NCBI RefSeq assembly: GCF_002099425.1
Contig: NW_018344226.1
Span: 1,426,001-1,490,000 of the forward strand
Direction of reading: 5' to 3'
Length of the DNA stretch: 64,000 nucleotides
From: Phascolarctos cinereus
Taxonomy: Eukaryota > Chordata > Mammalia > Diprotodontia > Phascolarctidae
How positions within the stretch are numbered: position 1 is the stretch's first letter; each line of letters opens with the position of its first letter. The notes under the pieces were generated by a model. It made no database searches. It saw nothing but the letters and a program-made list of their open reading frames with translations, and was not told the origin of the DNA. Of this stretch, positions 54,335 to 64,000 are shown piece by piece. Made by a program: the position numbers and the translations under genes.

Positions 54335-54605
54335 AGTTGGTCTTATTTATCTTTATAGCTTTTACAGTAGCCAGGAACATATTGGGTACTTGGTGGTGGT
54401 GGTGGTGTTTTTCCTTCATTCTCAAAGGGGACCAATGACATCAGGAAAGTGATGTCATAACTTGCAAGTGAATTGGATTTAAGTGAGGAAGGGCTGTGCA
54501 AAGTCACCAGCCTTGTTTTCTCCTCCACAGCCATGTAGGTCCAGTGGCAAGATATAGATCAAGGTGACTGGACCCTGAGTATTTATTATTTGCTGAATGA
54601 CAAGT
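54335..54605 (+). mobile_element. L2 3' terminus, split by a SINE-like repeat
   Basis: 'tttacagtagccaggaacatattgggtacttgg' ends at the insertion. 'gagtatttattatttgctgaatgac' continues after it. Confidence 0.65.
54392..54575 (-). mobile_element. SINE-like repeat, same family as 19.9-20.3 kb
   Basis: 'ccttcattctcaaaggggaccaatgacatcag' is the diverged complement of the GGTCCTCTTCGAAAACGAAGGAC tail. 'gtcataacttgcaagtgaattggatttaagtgagg' matches the body. Flanked by a (GGT)n run. Confidence 0.7.
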
Positions 54606-55761
54606 GAAAGAAATTTTGAGCCATTTCTGGCTTTTTTTTAAAAAGGAAGGCTAAATTCAGCTTAAAGATACCTGTTATTTCCCATTGCATGATAATATGA
54701 CCATACAGTAAATGAAAAAGAGTGATGGACTGACTGATTCTTTCCAAAGTCATTCAAAAAGTTTGCTCCAGAAGGTGAGTAGACTTTGGTTTAATTTCTT
54801 GCTAAGCATACAACATGAGGGTAAGGGACCAGAATTTCCCCTACGATAATAATAAATTCTGTTATCATTGCTTTGAAATAAAATTCACAAGATGGTCAAT
54901 AGATGTGTGAGGGTGGAGTAATATCTCTATGAAAGCCTTCACTAAAATTAGCTTTAGTGAAGAGATCAGAGATCTTTCAGAGACTTCCTACATCTCCACA
55001 CTCCTGGCATAAGGTAAATCTGACTATGACCCAAACGGAGAGTTTCAGGATGGTGGAGCATGGAATGAGAAGACTCTAAGACTGCAATCTTAGAATAATG
55101 AGAACAGTTAGGAGTTTACACCAATCCCCATTGCCATTACAGTAATTGTCATATAAGCAGATTGAACACATTTGTCTGTTCTCATTTCAGTTTTTGCCAC
55201 AAGACCGATGTACTAGAATTTTAATGCTATATAATTATATATTCTGTAAATTAAAGCAGCATGGCATACTAGATGGGAATAGCATATTTTACACTTCATT
55301 ACATCTGTTCTGACTGTACCGCTGCTAAGTTCTGATTTTTCCTTCTACCCTGAGACTTCTTTCTGATATTTGCTGAATGCCTATTAGGTAGGGAGAAATA
55401 CATCAAGGCAATGTCATGGCACTGGAGCCAATGCAGCCTGGAGAAATCTGGAGAGGATGCTGCCCAAATCTTGGCAATGGTTCACAGAAAGGCTGGTCCT
55501 GTGGATATGTATAGACAACAAGCAGAATGGTTCTGAGAACTATGGGCAGGTCATGGATCATCTCCAGTTTTGAGGACTCCAAAGAAGGCTCGTCAATTCT
55601 AGATTCAGCCCAGAAGTTTAGGTAAAAATTGCAGTAGGTCTACTGACCAAAAATAGAATTTGAAACCTAACCTTAAAGTGTGCTCTGAATCTACTCACTG
55701 GGCTCAGCTTCAAACCAGCTTCTCAAGGGAACTGATTTATCTTTTTATGGCTCTTTTATGT
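54606..55761. other. Repeat-poor DNA
   Basis: About 1.15 kb with no recognised repeat and no usable open frame. Confidence 0.4.
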
Positions 55762-56235
55762 TCATAGGTGTTTGCATGTTGTCTTCTCCACTAGAATGTA
55801 GCCTTCTTGAGGGCAGGGATTGGCTTTACTGCTTTTTGTTGTATCCCCAGAATTTAGCACATTGCTTGGCAGATGGGAAGTGCTTAATAAATGCTTCTTA
55901 ACTGAATATCATTAAAATTCATTTAAGATCTATCGTGACTTTTCTGCTTCCCTCAGTTCAACCACCTTCACAGTTTTAGCTGACATCCCTATATTTTCAT
56001 TCTGGAACTTACTGCTGAGCTCCAAGCTCATTTCTCCAATTGTCTACCAGATACTGACCCCTTGCTAGCTGACTGTCATCTCAAACTCAGCAAAATGAGA
56101 TGGGATTCGACATTTCCCCCTCTGCCCAGTTCCCATTCCCAATAAATACAGCTACCATCTCCCAGTCATTCAGGCTTTAAACCTTGGATTGATCTTTGAT
56201 GTTTCTTTCTTCACTATCACTCTATAGATTTTTTT
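55762..56235 (+). mobile_element. L2 LINE 3' end and a second L2 fragment
   Basis: 55762-55912 is a clear terminus ('tctccactagaatgtagccttcttgagggcagggattgg', 'gtatccccagaatttagcac', 'cttaataaatgcttc'). 55925-56235 is a weaker, older L2-like RT piece ('accttggattgatctttgatgtttctttc'). Confidence 0.75.
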
Positions 56236-56469
56236 TCCCTGTAAAATGTCTCTCACAAATCAAAGGCAATAACAGATTATCCTGTTTACTCTGGATAAAT
56301 CACAGTACTTGATTTTGGAGGTCTGATCCAGAAGACATCATTGATAGAGGACTCTTTCACTAAAGGGCTTTAATGATTATCTCTTCCACTGTGTTGATGT
56401 TTTCCCTTTCTCCCCATGTCAAACCTTTCCCTTGCTTGGGGTTCTACTGTTTGGGATTTCGGATTTATT
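56236..56469. other. Unassigned DNA
   Basis: No feature recognised. Confidence 0.4.
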
Positions 56470-56875
56470 AATAATTATAATGATAATAATGATGAGAGCT
56501 AGCTTTATTACCCTTTATGGCTTGCTTTACATATATAGGGTGTCCCAAAAGTCTTAGCAAAGTCTTAAGCTTAATAGTTTTAAGTACATAGCTTAATAGG
56601 TATATAACTATAGGTGTAATAAAGTTTAATAGCTTAAGATAATCCAGGTTGTCCCCAAAGTCTTGGTGTAGTCTTAAGTTCTATTAACCTTGGATCTCAT
56701 TTGATCCTCACAACAATTTTGGGAGGTAGGTGTTATTATTATTCCCATTTTACAGAAGAGGAAATTGAGGCTGAGAGGTTTAGTGACTTGTCCAGTATCA
56801 TACAAGTAGTATGTGGCTGATATGTCACATTCCCCTAACTCTTAAGTCCAGAGCTCTTAGCTATCTCAAGTAGAG
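56470..56875 (-). mobile_element. MIR SINE, split by a mariner-type remnant
   Basis: 56470-56535 is the tail complement ('aatgatgagagctagctttattaccc'). 56693-56875 continues: 'gatctcatttgatcctcacaacaattttgggaggtaggtgttatt', 'gaaattgaggctgagaggtttagtgacttgtcc'. Confidence 0.85.
56536..56692. mobile_element. Mariner-type (Tc1/mariner) MITE remnant with direct end repeats
   Basis: 'gggtgtcccaaaagtcttagcaaagtcttaag' is a mariner-like terminal sequence next to TA-rich flank. A diverged copy in the SAME orientation, 'ggttgtccccaaagtcttggtgtagtcttaag', follows about 110 bp later, where an intact element would show the inverted end. No transposase. Confidence 0.7.
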
Positions 56876-57228
56876 ACCTTACTGACCACTAAAACTTGGA
56901 TCTCTCTTTCTATGTCACTGAGGGAGATACCTCCATCCAAGGGCACCATCTCCCAGGCAAAGGTAACTTCAATCTCATAAACAGACTTATGGGTCAGATT
57001 TAGTCTACAAGTTTCTTGCTACCTGGCTCTCCTTCTGTCCCATGGCTAGTGAATTCTTACCTACTCCTCCTCTCAACTCTGTGATTCAGGACCATTCTTT
57101 TCTTTAATACTTTTAATAGCTCTGTGATCTCACTGATTATAGGTACTCCATCCAGAGGTACAGACTGTCACCCCTGCGTACTGCACCCTGAGACTCTTAT
57201 CCTGGTCCTACCATAAATCCAGTACTTC
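56876..57228. other. Unassigned DNA
   Basis: No feature recognised. Confidence 0.4.
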
Positions 57229-57240
57229 ATGTACTGGTGG

Positions 57241-57480
57241 GTTAGCTAGGTGGCACAGTGGATAGAGCATTGGGCCCCAAATCAGGAGGACTTATCTTTC
57301 TGAGTTCAAATCTGGCCTCACACTTACCAGCTGTATGATCCTGGGCAAGTTACTTAACTCTGTTTGCCTCAGTTTCCTCATCTGTAAAATGAGCTGGAGA
57401 AGGAATGGCAAACCACTCCAGTATCTCTGCTCAGAAAACCCCAAATGGGGTCACAAAGAATCAGACGTGACCAAACATTA
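57241..57480 (+). mobile_element. MAR1 SINE, full length with TSD
   Basis: 'gttagctaggtggcacagtggatagagcattggg', 'gtatgatcctgggcaagttactta', 'gagctggagaaggaatggcaaaccactcc', 'ggggtcacaaagaatcagacgtgacc'. TSD atgtactggt at 57229-57238 and 57483-57492, with two more bases matching imperfectly. Confidence 0.97.
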
Positions 57481-57734
57481 AAATGTACTGGTAGTTATCT
57501 CCTAGAGCTTGGGGCATTGCATAGATACCAGTGGAACCCCCCAGGCTATCACAACATGATGGAGCAGCCATTTTTTCAATCACCCATTTTTCTGATGATA
57601 TTCTTTGTGCCCCTTTGGTGCAATTTTTCATGGCTAAGATGTTGCATCGTCTTCTTACTGTAAGTCTTTCTGTTGTCTTTGAACTGACCCAGATCTTTTT
57701 TTTTTTTCTTAACAATTGTAGTTTTTCATAATTT
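57481..57734. other. Unassigned DNA
   Basis: No feature recognised, apart from a T-run near 57696. Confidence 0.4.
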
Positions 57735-57995
57735 GCAACCACACATTATCACTAGAACATTAAGGATAGAGTTCAGGCTTGTGATTTCATTGGTATAGGG
57801 AACTCCCAAATAAGGAAAACTACTCCTAGTAATGCAAGTGGGACCCTTTTCTGCAACTTGTAGTCTTAGAGAGTTGCCTAAAGCACTGAGAGGCCAAGTG
57901 ACTTGTTCAGGGTCACATAGTCAGGATGTCAGAGGCAGGACTTGAAACCAGGTCTTAGTTCTGACAGCATCACTACCTATGCTGCTTCTCACAAA
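57735..57995 (-). mobile_element. Alternative-tail CORE-SINE, best-preserved copy
   Basis: Tail complement 'gtgatttcattggtatagggaactcccaaataaggaaaactactcctagtaatgcaag', then 'acttgtagtcttagagagttgcctaaagcactgagagg', core 'ccaagtgacttgttcagggtcacatag', and 5' end 'cactacctatgctgcttctc'. Confidence 0.88.
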
Positions 57996-58259
57996 ATAAT
58001 AGTGATGTTAGAAAGATGGGCCTATGCTTCAAGGAGAGTCTTGGGGTTATTAAAAGTATTTCATACTTTCCCAAAGGTAGTCTAGACTATTCACTCTTTC
58101 TTCTTCAATTCTGGGCCCAGAGCATTGTCCATTTGCAACATCCACATAAGACACATGTACAAAGATGAATGAGATCTATCATTGCCTAGAAGCAGGCAGC
58201 TGTAATTCACTTGTTTTTTCCCATATAGTCAAGCTAAATTTTTAAAAATTATCATTTAG
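57996..58259. other. Unassigned DNA
   Basis: No feature recognised. Confidence 0.4.
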
Positions 58260-58470
58260 GAGGCTGTACCATTTTCTGGCACCAGACACTTAATAGCTGT
58301 GTGACCCAGGGCAAATCACTTAACCTGTATTTGCCTCAGTTTTCTCGTCTGTAAAATGAGTTGGAGAAGGAAATGGTAAATCACTCCAGTGTCTTTGCTA
58401 AGAAAACCCTAAATGGGGTCACAAAGAGTTGGACGTGACTGAAAATAATAAACAAACAACTATTTTCCAG
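58260..58470 (+). mobile_element. MAR1 SINE, 5' part damaged
   Basis: 'cacttaatagctgtgtgacccagggcaaatcactta', 'gagttggagaaggaaatggtaaatcactccagtgtc', 'ggggtcacaaagagttggacgtgactg'. The first ~60 bp of the element are missing. Confidence 0.94.
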
Positions 58471-59344
58471 GGACTGATTCAATCACCAAAACATCACCTA
58501 CAAACAAACATCTAAAGGACCTCACCATTTATAAGGAATCTTTCTTCCATTTGGTCTCTGCACTGGGCATTCTCCATGGCAGTGGCAAATATCTTTAACA
58601 AACATATATCTCCCTGATTTCTGCTTTGCTTTATCTTAATAAGCAGAGGGTCATTGAACAAAGTTATCTCTACTGTTACATCTTTCAGAAAAATCTTGTA
58701 TGACTTTGACATATGCCTGAGATATCTTACAGGAAAATAAACTTTAAGGTAGTAATTTGCTCTCCCAAATCAAATGCAAGTTCATACTCAACAAACAAAT
58801 ACAGCAGGATTTTTTATGTTCTCTACCTTTTGGTCATTTTTGTTACTATAAATATTTGGTCTGATGTAGAAAATCATTTTCCAGAGCCTATCATTTCCCC
58901 TTTCATAACTTTATCAAGGATAATCTCTATGTATGTGTAAATTATTTATTTGAAGATTTTAATGAGCTGGAAAAGTAGGCCTAAGGAGTGATAGTAATTA
59001 ATATTCTTTCAAATGACCTTTGCCCCTCTTTGGTTATAAGGGCTGTGATTCCTCCCCTCCCCACAATCCTCTGAAATGTTTGTTTTCTTCCAATCTTTCA
59101 ACTCTTTTGAAAATCAACCCTTCAATGCCCTCAAAGTTATGTCTACTTCCACATAGATCTGCTGTGTGTATATACTTGATCTAGTCCAGCTACTCTTTAT
59201 ATTTTTGTTTTCTTTAGTGACATTTTTACTTCTTCATGCAGCACACTGAGTTCTTTGATGTAAGAATTCTAGGGTAGTGACTCTACCTTAATTAAAGATG
59301 AAAGTAGTTTGTTATACTGGGACCTAAGGCTGAACTTTCCTGAT
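58471..59344. other. Repeat-poor DNA
   Basis: About 870 bp with no recognised repeat. Short AT-rich frames only. Confidence 0.4.
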
Positions 59345-60445
59345 TGGTGAGTGAGTGGACACTGACTTACATAATCCTCTACTGTATATCTAACCATCCC
59401 TAGACCAGACCATCCAGACCATGTTTTACATTCCATTCAGCTGTATACCTGGTGATCTTTTTGTCATCCAACACGCTCCTGCATCCTCTAGACCACACGA
59501 TTCCGGAAACCATGCCCTGCGGGACTTATTGCATTAAAGTTTAAAATTCCTACTCTGGGGCTCACTGTATCAGTCGGTACAAAAGTGAATCTAAACTCTC
59601 ATAGTTCACTGAATCAAGCCAGTCTCAGCCCAGATCATCTAGAGCACACTTCATATTCCATTATGGCTAGAGACACCCAAGTCATCTTTTTGCTGTTTAC
59701 TTTGCCATCATGAGTATCCTGTGATCCCTTGTCCCTTTGTCCTTCCACTGTTCATATCATGTTAATTACTAACCCATGACTCACCCCCCCCCCGCACCTT
59801 CTATTTCTGTATACAAGTTACTGAACACAAGATAATGGAAATAATGCAACCATGCCACTAAATTTCACGTTACCAAACCTCAATTGGGCTCCCAACTGCT
59901 GCATTTAATGTCTGATGGACCAGTATACTCCCCACAACAGCTGTTCAGAATTATTCCTCTCAAGACTCTACCCTTCTCTTTTTACCTTTTTATTTTATTG
60001 GGAAAGATTGAGGTCATTTATCATCAGATTCTTCATCTCTCCTCCTCCAAACTTCAAAATTGCACTATATCTTCACCTCTCTTCTCTCTCATTTTCTCCA
60101 GTCTCACAGAGAGGTGGATTTTCTCTTTGGTTCCAGCTGTTTCTGGAAATCTAACCCATCCTGTTTCCTTTGGGGACCTGGCTCATTTATCTTCCTCATC
60201 ACCTTTCTATTCTACCCCCAACCTTTATTTTCTCCTTATATAACTGCTTCTTCCATGATGTCTAGGAACATGGACCATCTTTTATATTTTTAAAAAAAAC
60301 CTTCCTTTGACCTCTGCCATCTCCTCAAGCTATCACATCATTTCTTTCACTGCATCATCTCTTTCTTTTGCTGATAAACTTCTAAAAAGGGTAATCTATA
60401 CTTGCTGTTTCTATTTCATCACCACCTACTCCCTAACCAAACCAT
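59345..60445 (+). mobile_element. Probable L2 LINE, linker to early RT region
   Basis: 60270-60440 ('aaaccttcctttgacctctgccatctcctcaagctatcacatcatttc', 'gctgataaacttctaaaaagg') follows the L2 KP-LDPS-I-A-YRPIS/AKLLEK DNA. The CT-rich 59880-60270 fits the linker. 59345-59880 is uncertain and holds two similar ~65-bp blocks (59411-59475 and 59632-59697). Confidence 0.5.
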
Positions 60446-60449
60446 TAGA

Positions 60450-61410
60450 ATCAGTCAGTCAGTCATTACGCATTTATTAATTACTTATTATGTACCAGAT
60501 ACTGTGATAAACGCTGGGATACAAAGAAAGACAAAAAAGGTCTCTCCCCTTATGGAGCTCACATCCCAGTGGGGGAGACAACAGGCCAACAACTGTACAT
60601 ACGAGCTATGCGGGAAAGGACCAGGAACCTTTCATAGAAGGTGGTATTTGAACTTGAAAGAAGTCAGGAAGCAAGAAGCCAAGGTGAGAAGGGAGAGAAT
60701 TTTATGTATGAGGGACAGTGAAAAAGCTGAGATAGAGTGTGGTGTGAGAGGAACAGCAAGAAGGTCATTGTCACTGGACCATGAAGTAGGTACAGTGGAG
60801 TGGAGTATCCATGTACAATCATTTTTTTTCTTTCTATTCTACTGTTATAGAAATGCTTGTTTTATTTCTTAAGTTCAGAATAAAATAAATAAAATTTAAA
60901 AAAAAGAAGAAGACTGGGATGGTAGGAAGAGGTGAGGTTGTTCACGGCTTTAAAAACCAAAACAAAGAATTTTATATTTGATCCTGGAGGTGAAGGGAGC
61001 CACTGGATTTTATTAAATTGGGGAGAGGGGGCGACATGGTTAGATCTGCAATTTAGAAAAGTCATATTGGCAGCTGAGTGGAGGATGGACTGGAGTAGGT
61101 AGAGACTTGAGGAAGGAAAAGGTTAATGTAAAAATCCAGGTGTGAGACAATGGGAACCTGCACAAAAGTAGGAGCAATGTGATTGGAGAGAAGAGATGTT
61201 GTCAAGGTAGAAATGACAAGACGTGGGAACAGACTGGAAATATGGGGTGGCTGTGAGGGAGGACTTGAGGATGACAGTAAGGCTGGTAACAGGGAAGATG
61301 GTGGTACCTTTGACACAGTTGCTAAGTTTGGAAGAAGGGAGGGCTTTTTGTGGAAGGATAATGAATATAGTTTCAGAGAGGTTATATTAGAGATGTATAA
61401 AAGCAGTTGG
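60450..61410 (-). mobile_element. L2 LINE, 3' UTR to RT
   Basis: 'catttattaattacttattatgtaccagatactg', 'ctccccttatggagctcacatcccagtggggg', 'gttgttcacggctttaaaaacc', 'gatggtggtacctttgacacag'. Minus-strand frames read MTFLNCRSNHVAP and QWLP-P, matching the L2 KVIFLKRRSDHVTP/QWLPI segment. Confidence 0.93.
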
Positions 61411-61429
61411 TGATATGAGATTGGATCCT

Positions 61430-61640
61430 TGGACCACCGATACAGAAATGAAAGGAACCTAAGTGGTCATGTAGTGACACTCTACTTATTTTACAGATGG
61501 AGAAACTGAGGCCCAGGGAAGTTAAATGACTTGGCTAAGTTTGTACAGATAGCAAACATCAGAGGTGGGATTTGAACTCAGGTTTTCTGACTCCAGAGAT
61601 AGTGCTCTTTCTGCATTTTTTCCTTTGCCATGCTACCCTA
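61430..61640 (-). mobile_element. THER2 SINE
   Basis: 'gaaatgaaaggaacctaagtggtcatgtag', 'gatggagaaactgaggcccagggaag', 'gtgggatttgaactcaggttttctgactcc'. Confidence 0.9.
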
Positions 61641-61909
61641 GCAAAGTGGCTTGTTCCAAAACCACTGGGATTTTTTTTAAATGTTTAGAACAATGGGATA
61701 TGTTATTTAAATTTTTAAATTTTATTTTTAATTTCTGAAATAAAATGAGCATTTCCATAATATAGAATAATAAAATGATTGCACATGAAACTGCAAATCT
61801 ACTATGTGCAACTTGCTATTTCTTTTAAATACATAATAAATTTATCATGCAAATTTCTTCCCTGCCCCCCCCTCCGCCTACCCCCTGATCTAGAGATGGC
61901 TACCATTAG

Positions 61910-61911
<2 letters not shown>
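61641..61911. other. Unassigned AT-rich DNA
   Basis: No feature recognised. Confidence 0.4.

Positions 61912-61957
<46 letters not shown>
61912..61957. repeat. (CA)n microsatellite
   Basis: About 21 uninterrupted CA units. Confidence 0.97.
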
Positions 61958-61959
<2 letters not shown>

Positions 61960-61974
61960 CTATATCACTGGTTT

Positions 61975-62844
61975 TAAAGAAATCTCACTCTCAAAGGTCA
62001 CCAATGATTATTTAAATGGCTAAATCCAATGGCCTTTTAAAAAATTCTCATCTTCCTTAACCTTACTTTCAACTTTCAACACCAAGGGGTATTGTGATTT
62101 AGTGGAAAGAATGCTGGACTTGAATAAAGAGTTCAAATCTTGCCTCAGACACATATTAACTCTGTGACCATGGAGAAGTCACTTACCTCTCTGAAGTTTA
62201 GTTTCTCCATCTGTAAAATAGAGATAATAGAATACTACCTAACAACAGTGGCAACAGCAGCAGCAACAAACATTTATTACATTTTTATCATGTGGCAGCT
62301 CCTGTGCTAAGTGCAGGGGGTGCAAAGACAAACAAAAACTGTCCCTGTTCTCTGGGAGCTCACAGTCTGCCTACCACTCAGAGCTGCTGTAAGAAGTTGT
62401 AGAAAACTTAAAAGTGCTGTATACAGTTACTGTTATAATGACAGCCTCCTCCTCCTGGATACTTTCTGTTCCCTTTACTTCCATGACACTGCTGTCTTCT
62501 CAGTCTCCTACCACCTGTCTGGACATTCTTCTATTCTTCATAATTTCATTATAGTCAAATCCTCCTAAGTTTTGATGTACCCTGAGAAATTTTCCTACGC
62601 TGTCTTTTCTCTATATATCCTCCCTTGGTGATCTCATTTAGTTCCATGGATTCAATTATCACCTCTATGTAGATGACTTCTGGGCCTAATCTTTAAACTT
62701 CAAACTTATGTCTAACAGTCTTGTCAGAACTTCAAGCATGAGTTGTTCAAAACTAAACTCATCTGTTCTCCCCTAAACTCTCTCCTCCTGTGAGTTTCCT
62801 CCTATCTGTTGATGGGACCACCATTCCTCATTCACATGGGGTCA
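61975..62844 (+). mobile_element. L2 LINE RT region, split by MIR
   Basis: 61985-62060: 'aaaggtcaccaatgattatttaaatggctaaatccaatggcc' (KVTNDL--AKSNGL). Resumes near 62450: 'cctcctcctggatactttctg', 'ccatgacactgctgtcttctca', 'ggtgatctcatttagttccatggattcaattatcacctctatgtagatgac' (YADD region, degenerate). Confidence 0.88.
62085..62450 (+). mobile_element. MIR SINE nested in L2 and itself holding an L2 end
   Basis: 62085-62250: 'attgtgatttagtggaaagaatgctgg' to 'ctccatctgtaaaatagagataata'. 62255-62365: an L2 terminus on the minus strand ('aacatttattacatttttatcatgtggcagctcc...gctaagtgcagggggtgcaaag'). The MIR 3' part resumes at 62370: 'ctcagagctgctgtaagaag'. Confidence 0.8.
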
Positions 62845-63035
62845 AAATCACAGGATCTAAAGTAGGAAAAACCCTTCGATATCATTTAGCCAAGACCCTT
62901 CATTTTGTAGATGAAGAGACTGAGGTTCAGTGATTAGCCTAAGACCACACAGGTAGAACACAGCAGAGCCAGCATGTGAACTCAGGGTCTCTGACTACAA
63001 ATCCAGACTTTTACTTGCACCACATTGCTTCCTGA
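62845..63035 (-). mobile_element. THER2 SINE
   Basis: 'aatcacaggatctaaagtaggaaaaacccttcgatatcattt', 'gatgaagagactgaggttcagtgat', 'gtgaactcagggtctctgac'. Confidence 0.9.
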
Positions 63036-63274
63036 CCAACAGTTATGTCTGGTCCAATTACAGAAATTATCTCAATTGCCATCACTGATTGGCAATGCTA
63101 AGTGCTCTGAGGAAAGCTAGCACTTTCTTATTAACATCGGTCACTTAAGTATTTAATGAGTGCCTACTATGTGTTTGATGCTTTCGGGAGGCAGAGGAGA
63201 AATGTTAGACACAGTTGGGGCCAGAAGAAGTTGGAAATCTACAAAAAGAAGTGCTTCTTTCCCTTTTTGCAGAG
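63036..63274 (-). mobile_element. L2 3' end within unassigned DNA
   Basis: 63145-63225 reads as the reverse L2 terminus ('gtatttaatgagtgcctactatgtgtttgatgctttcggg'). The flanks are unassigned. Confidence 0.6.
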
Positions 63275-63460
63275 GTCATAGGATTTAAAAGATTTAGAGC
63301 TGGAAGAGACCATAAAACCTTTCCAGTCCAATCTCTTCATATTTACAGATAAGGAAACTGAGGCTCAGAGAAGGTCCCTGATTTACTCAAAGTGGTTCAG
63401 AAAGTAAATGCCAGAGCTTAGATTTAACCCAGGTTCTTTAATTCTAAATCTATTACTATT
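63275..63460 (-). mobile_element. THER2 SINE
   Basis: 'aagatttagagctggaagagaccataaaacctttccagtccaatctc', 'gataaggaaactgaggctcagagaagg', 'taacccaggttctttaattct'. Confidence 0.92.
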
Positions 63461-63879
63461 ATTATTATATTATCATTTTAATTGAATCATGTTCTATCTT
63501 ATGGTAGAGGATGATGGCTATGGGTATGCTTTAGTATGATTGATGCGCTGGTTAGTTTTCCTGAACAGCTTTTTCCCCACTTTCTTTTTATTAATTGTCA
63601 TAGGAATGGCTTCTCTATAGGAGACAGGTGAGGCATATATTTAGAAATGAAGCAGATGTAAAAAGAAAAGATATCCCACACATTTTTAAATTAGCCTAGG
63701 CAATAACATATTACATTATAACTAATAAGTCTAGGCAAAACATATATTCTAAGTGGCCTTATAACAATCTACCAGTTATGTATCAGTGAAGGCAAGTTCT
63801 GTCTCCATTAAGAAGGTGCTTGGCTTGGCCTTATTCACAAATACTGCACAAGGAGGATGGGAGGAAGGAGAAAGCTGTA
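63461..63879. other. Unassigned DNA
   Basis: A short (ATT)n run near 63455-63475. Nothing else recognised. Confidence 0.4.
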
Positions 63880-64000
63880 TGAGACAAAGTAACGTACAGC
63901 AAACAGTACCCCCAGACTGAGAATCAGGGGACCTAGGCTCAAATCTGACTTCCAACATTTCCTTGCAAAGTGATCTTGGTCAAGTCTGGGACCTCAGTTT
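63880..64000 (+). mobile_element. MIR-type SINE running off the window
   Basis: 'gactgagaatcaggggacctaggctcaaatctgact' and 'tgatcttggtcaagtctgggacctcagttt'. The element continues past the last base. Confidence 0.8.

Noticed and set aside
59884-60243. 119-codon open frame with hydrophobic stretches
   Set aside because: CT-rich L2-like DNA gives Leu/Ser/Phe/Pro-rich translation. No recognisable protein.
60402-60872. 156-codon open frame
   Set aside because: It spans the junction of two opposed L2 copies, antisense to the second.
1-64000. CRISPR array, operon or prokaryotic gene cluster
   Set aside because: Regular short repeats are microsatellites. No spaced direct repeats with unique spacers, ribosome-binding sites or long open frames exist. 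SINE/LINE content shows a mammalian genome.
1-64000. tRNA genes
   Set aside because: SINE 5' regions are distantly tRNA-derived and give weak box-like words, but no cloverleaf with intact anticodon arm was seen.
1-64000. Endogenous retrovirus or LTR element
   Set aside because: No paired long terminal repeats, primer-binding site or gag/pol-like frame was recognised. All reverse-transcriptase traces fit L2 or L3/CR1, and the L1 copies here are 3' ends only.

Overview
This window reads as nuclear DNA from a therian mammal, almost certainly a marsupial (species not determined). It is AT-rich and contains no CpG island. The diagnostic evidence is the repeat content. There are many CORE-SINEs: MAR1-type copies ending in an RTE/BovB-like tail, a short SINE whose minus-strand copies begin with a 'ggtgaggcaattggggttaagtgac' block (called WSINE/SINE1-type here), MIR/THER1 copies with an L2 tail, and THER2 copies with an L3 tail. 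These lie among ancient L2 and L3/CR1 LINEs and marsupial-type L1 3' ends. Family names come from memory of consensus sequences and were not checked by a search. Boundaries are by eye, about +/-20 bp unless a target-site duplication (TSD) is given.

No protein-coding gene, tRNA, rRNA or other RNA gene could be supported. All open frames are short (under 160 codons) and fall in repeats, microsatellites or AT/CT-rich sequence. The window is best described as intergenic or deep intronic.

Layout: 1-17 kb is dominated by L2, L3 and L1 fragments, including a 2.1-kb L2 copy at 11.4-13.6 kb, plus a 400-bp polypyrimidine tract near 3 kb. 17.6-19.3 kb is nearly repeat-free and looks like a conserved-noncoding block. 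19.3-24.7 kb is SINE-rich and holds a perfect 66-bp inverted repeat with arms 888 bp apart. 24.7-33 kb mixes unassigned DNA with nested SINEs. 33.9-35.1 kb and 41.1-42.6 kb are two L1 3' ends, each interrupted by a SINE. 36.1-37.2 kb, 39.9-41.0 kb and 42.6-45.5 kb are repeat-poor candidate regulatory stretches. 38.8-39.5 kb is one SINE interrupted twice, by another SINE and by a hAT-Charlie-type transposon flanked by TCTAGA. 46-64 kb is again dense in L2 and SINEs, with a mariner-type remnant at 56.5 kb and opposed L2 copies at 59.3-61.4 kb.

No gene set working together, and no new biological system, could be seen. The observations most worth checking are the perfect inverted repeat, the datable nested insertions, a SINE family with a hairpin-forming tail, and the repeat-free blocks.
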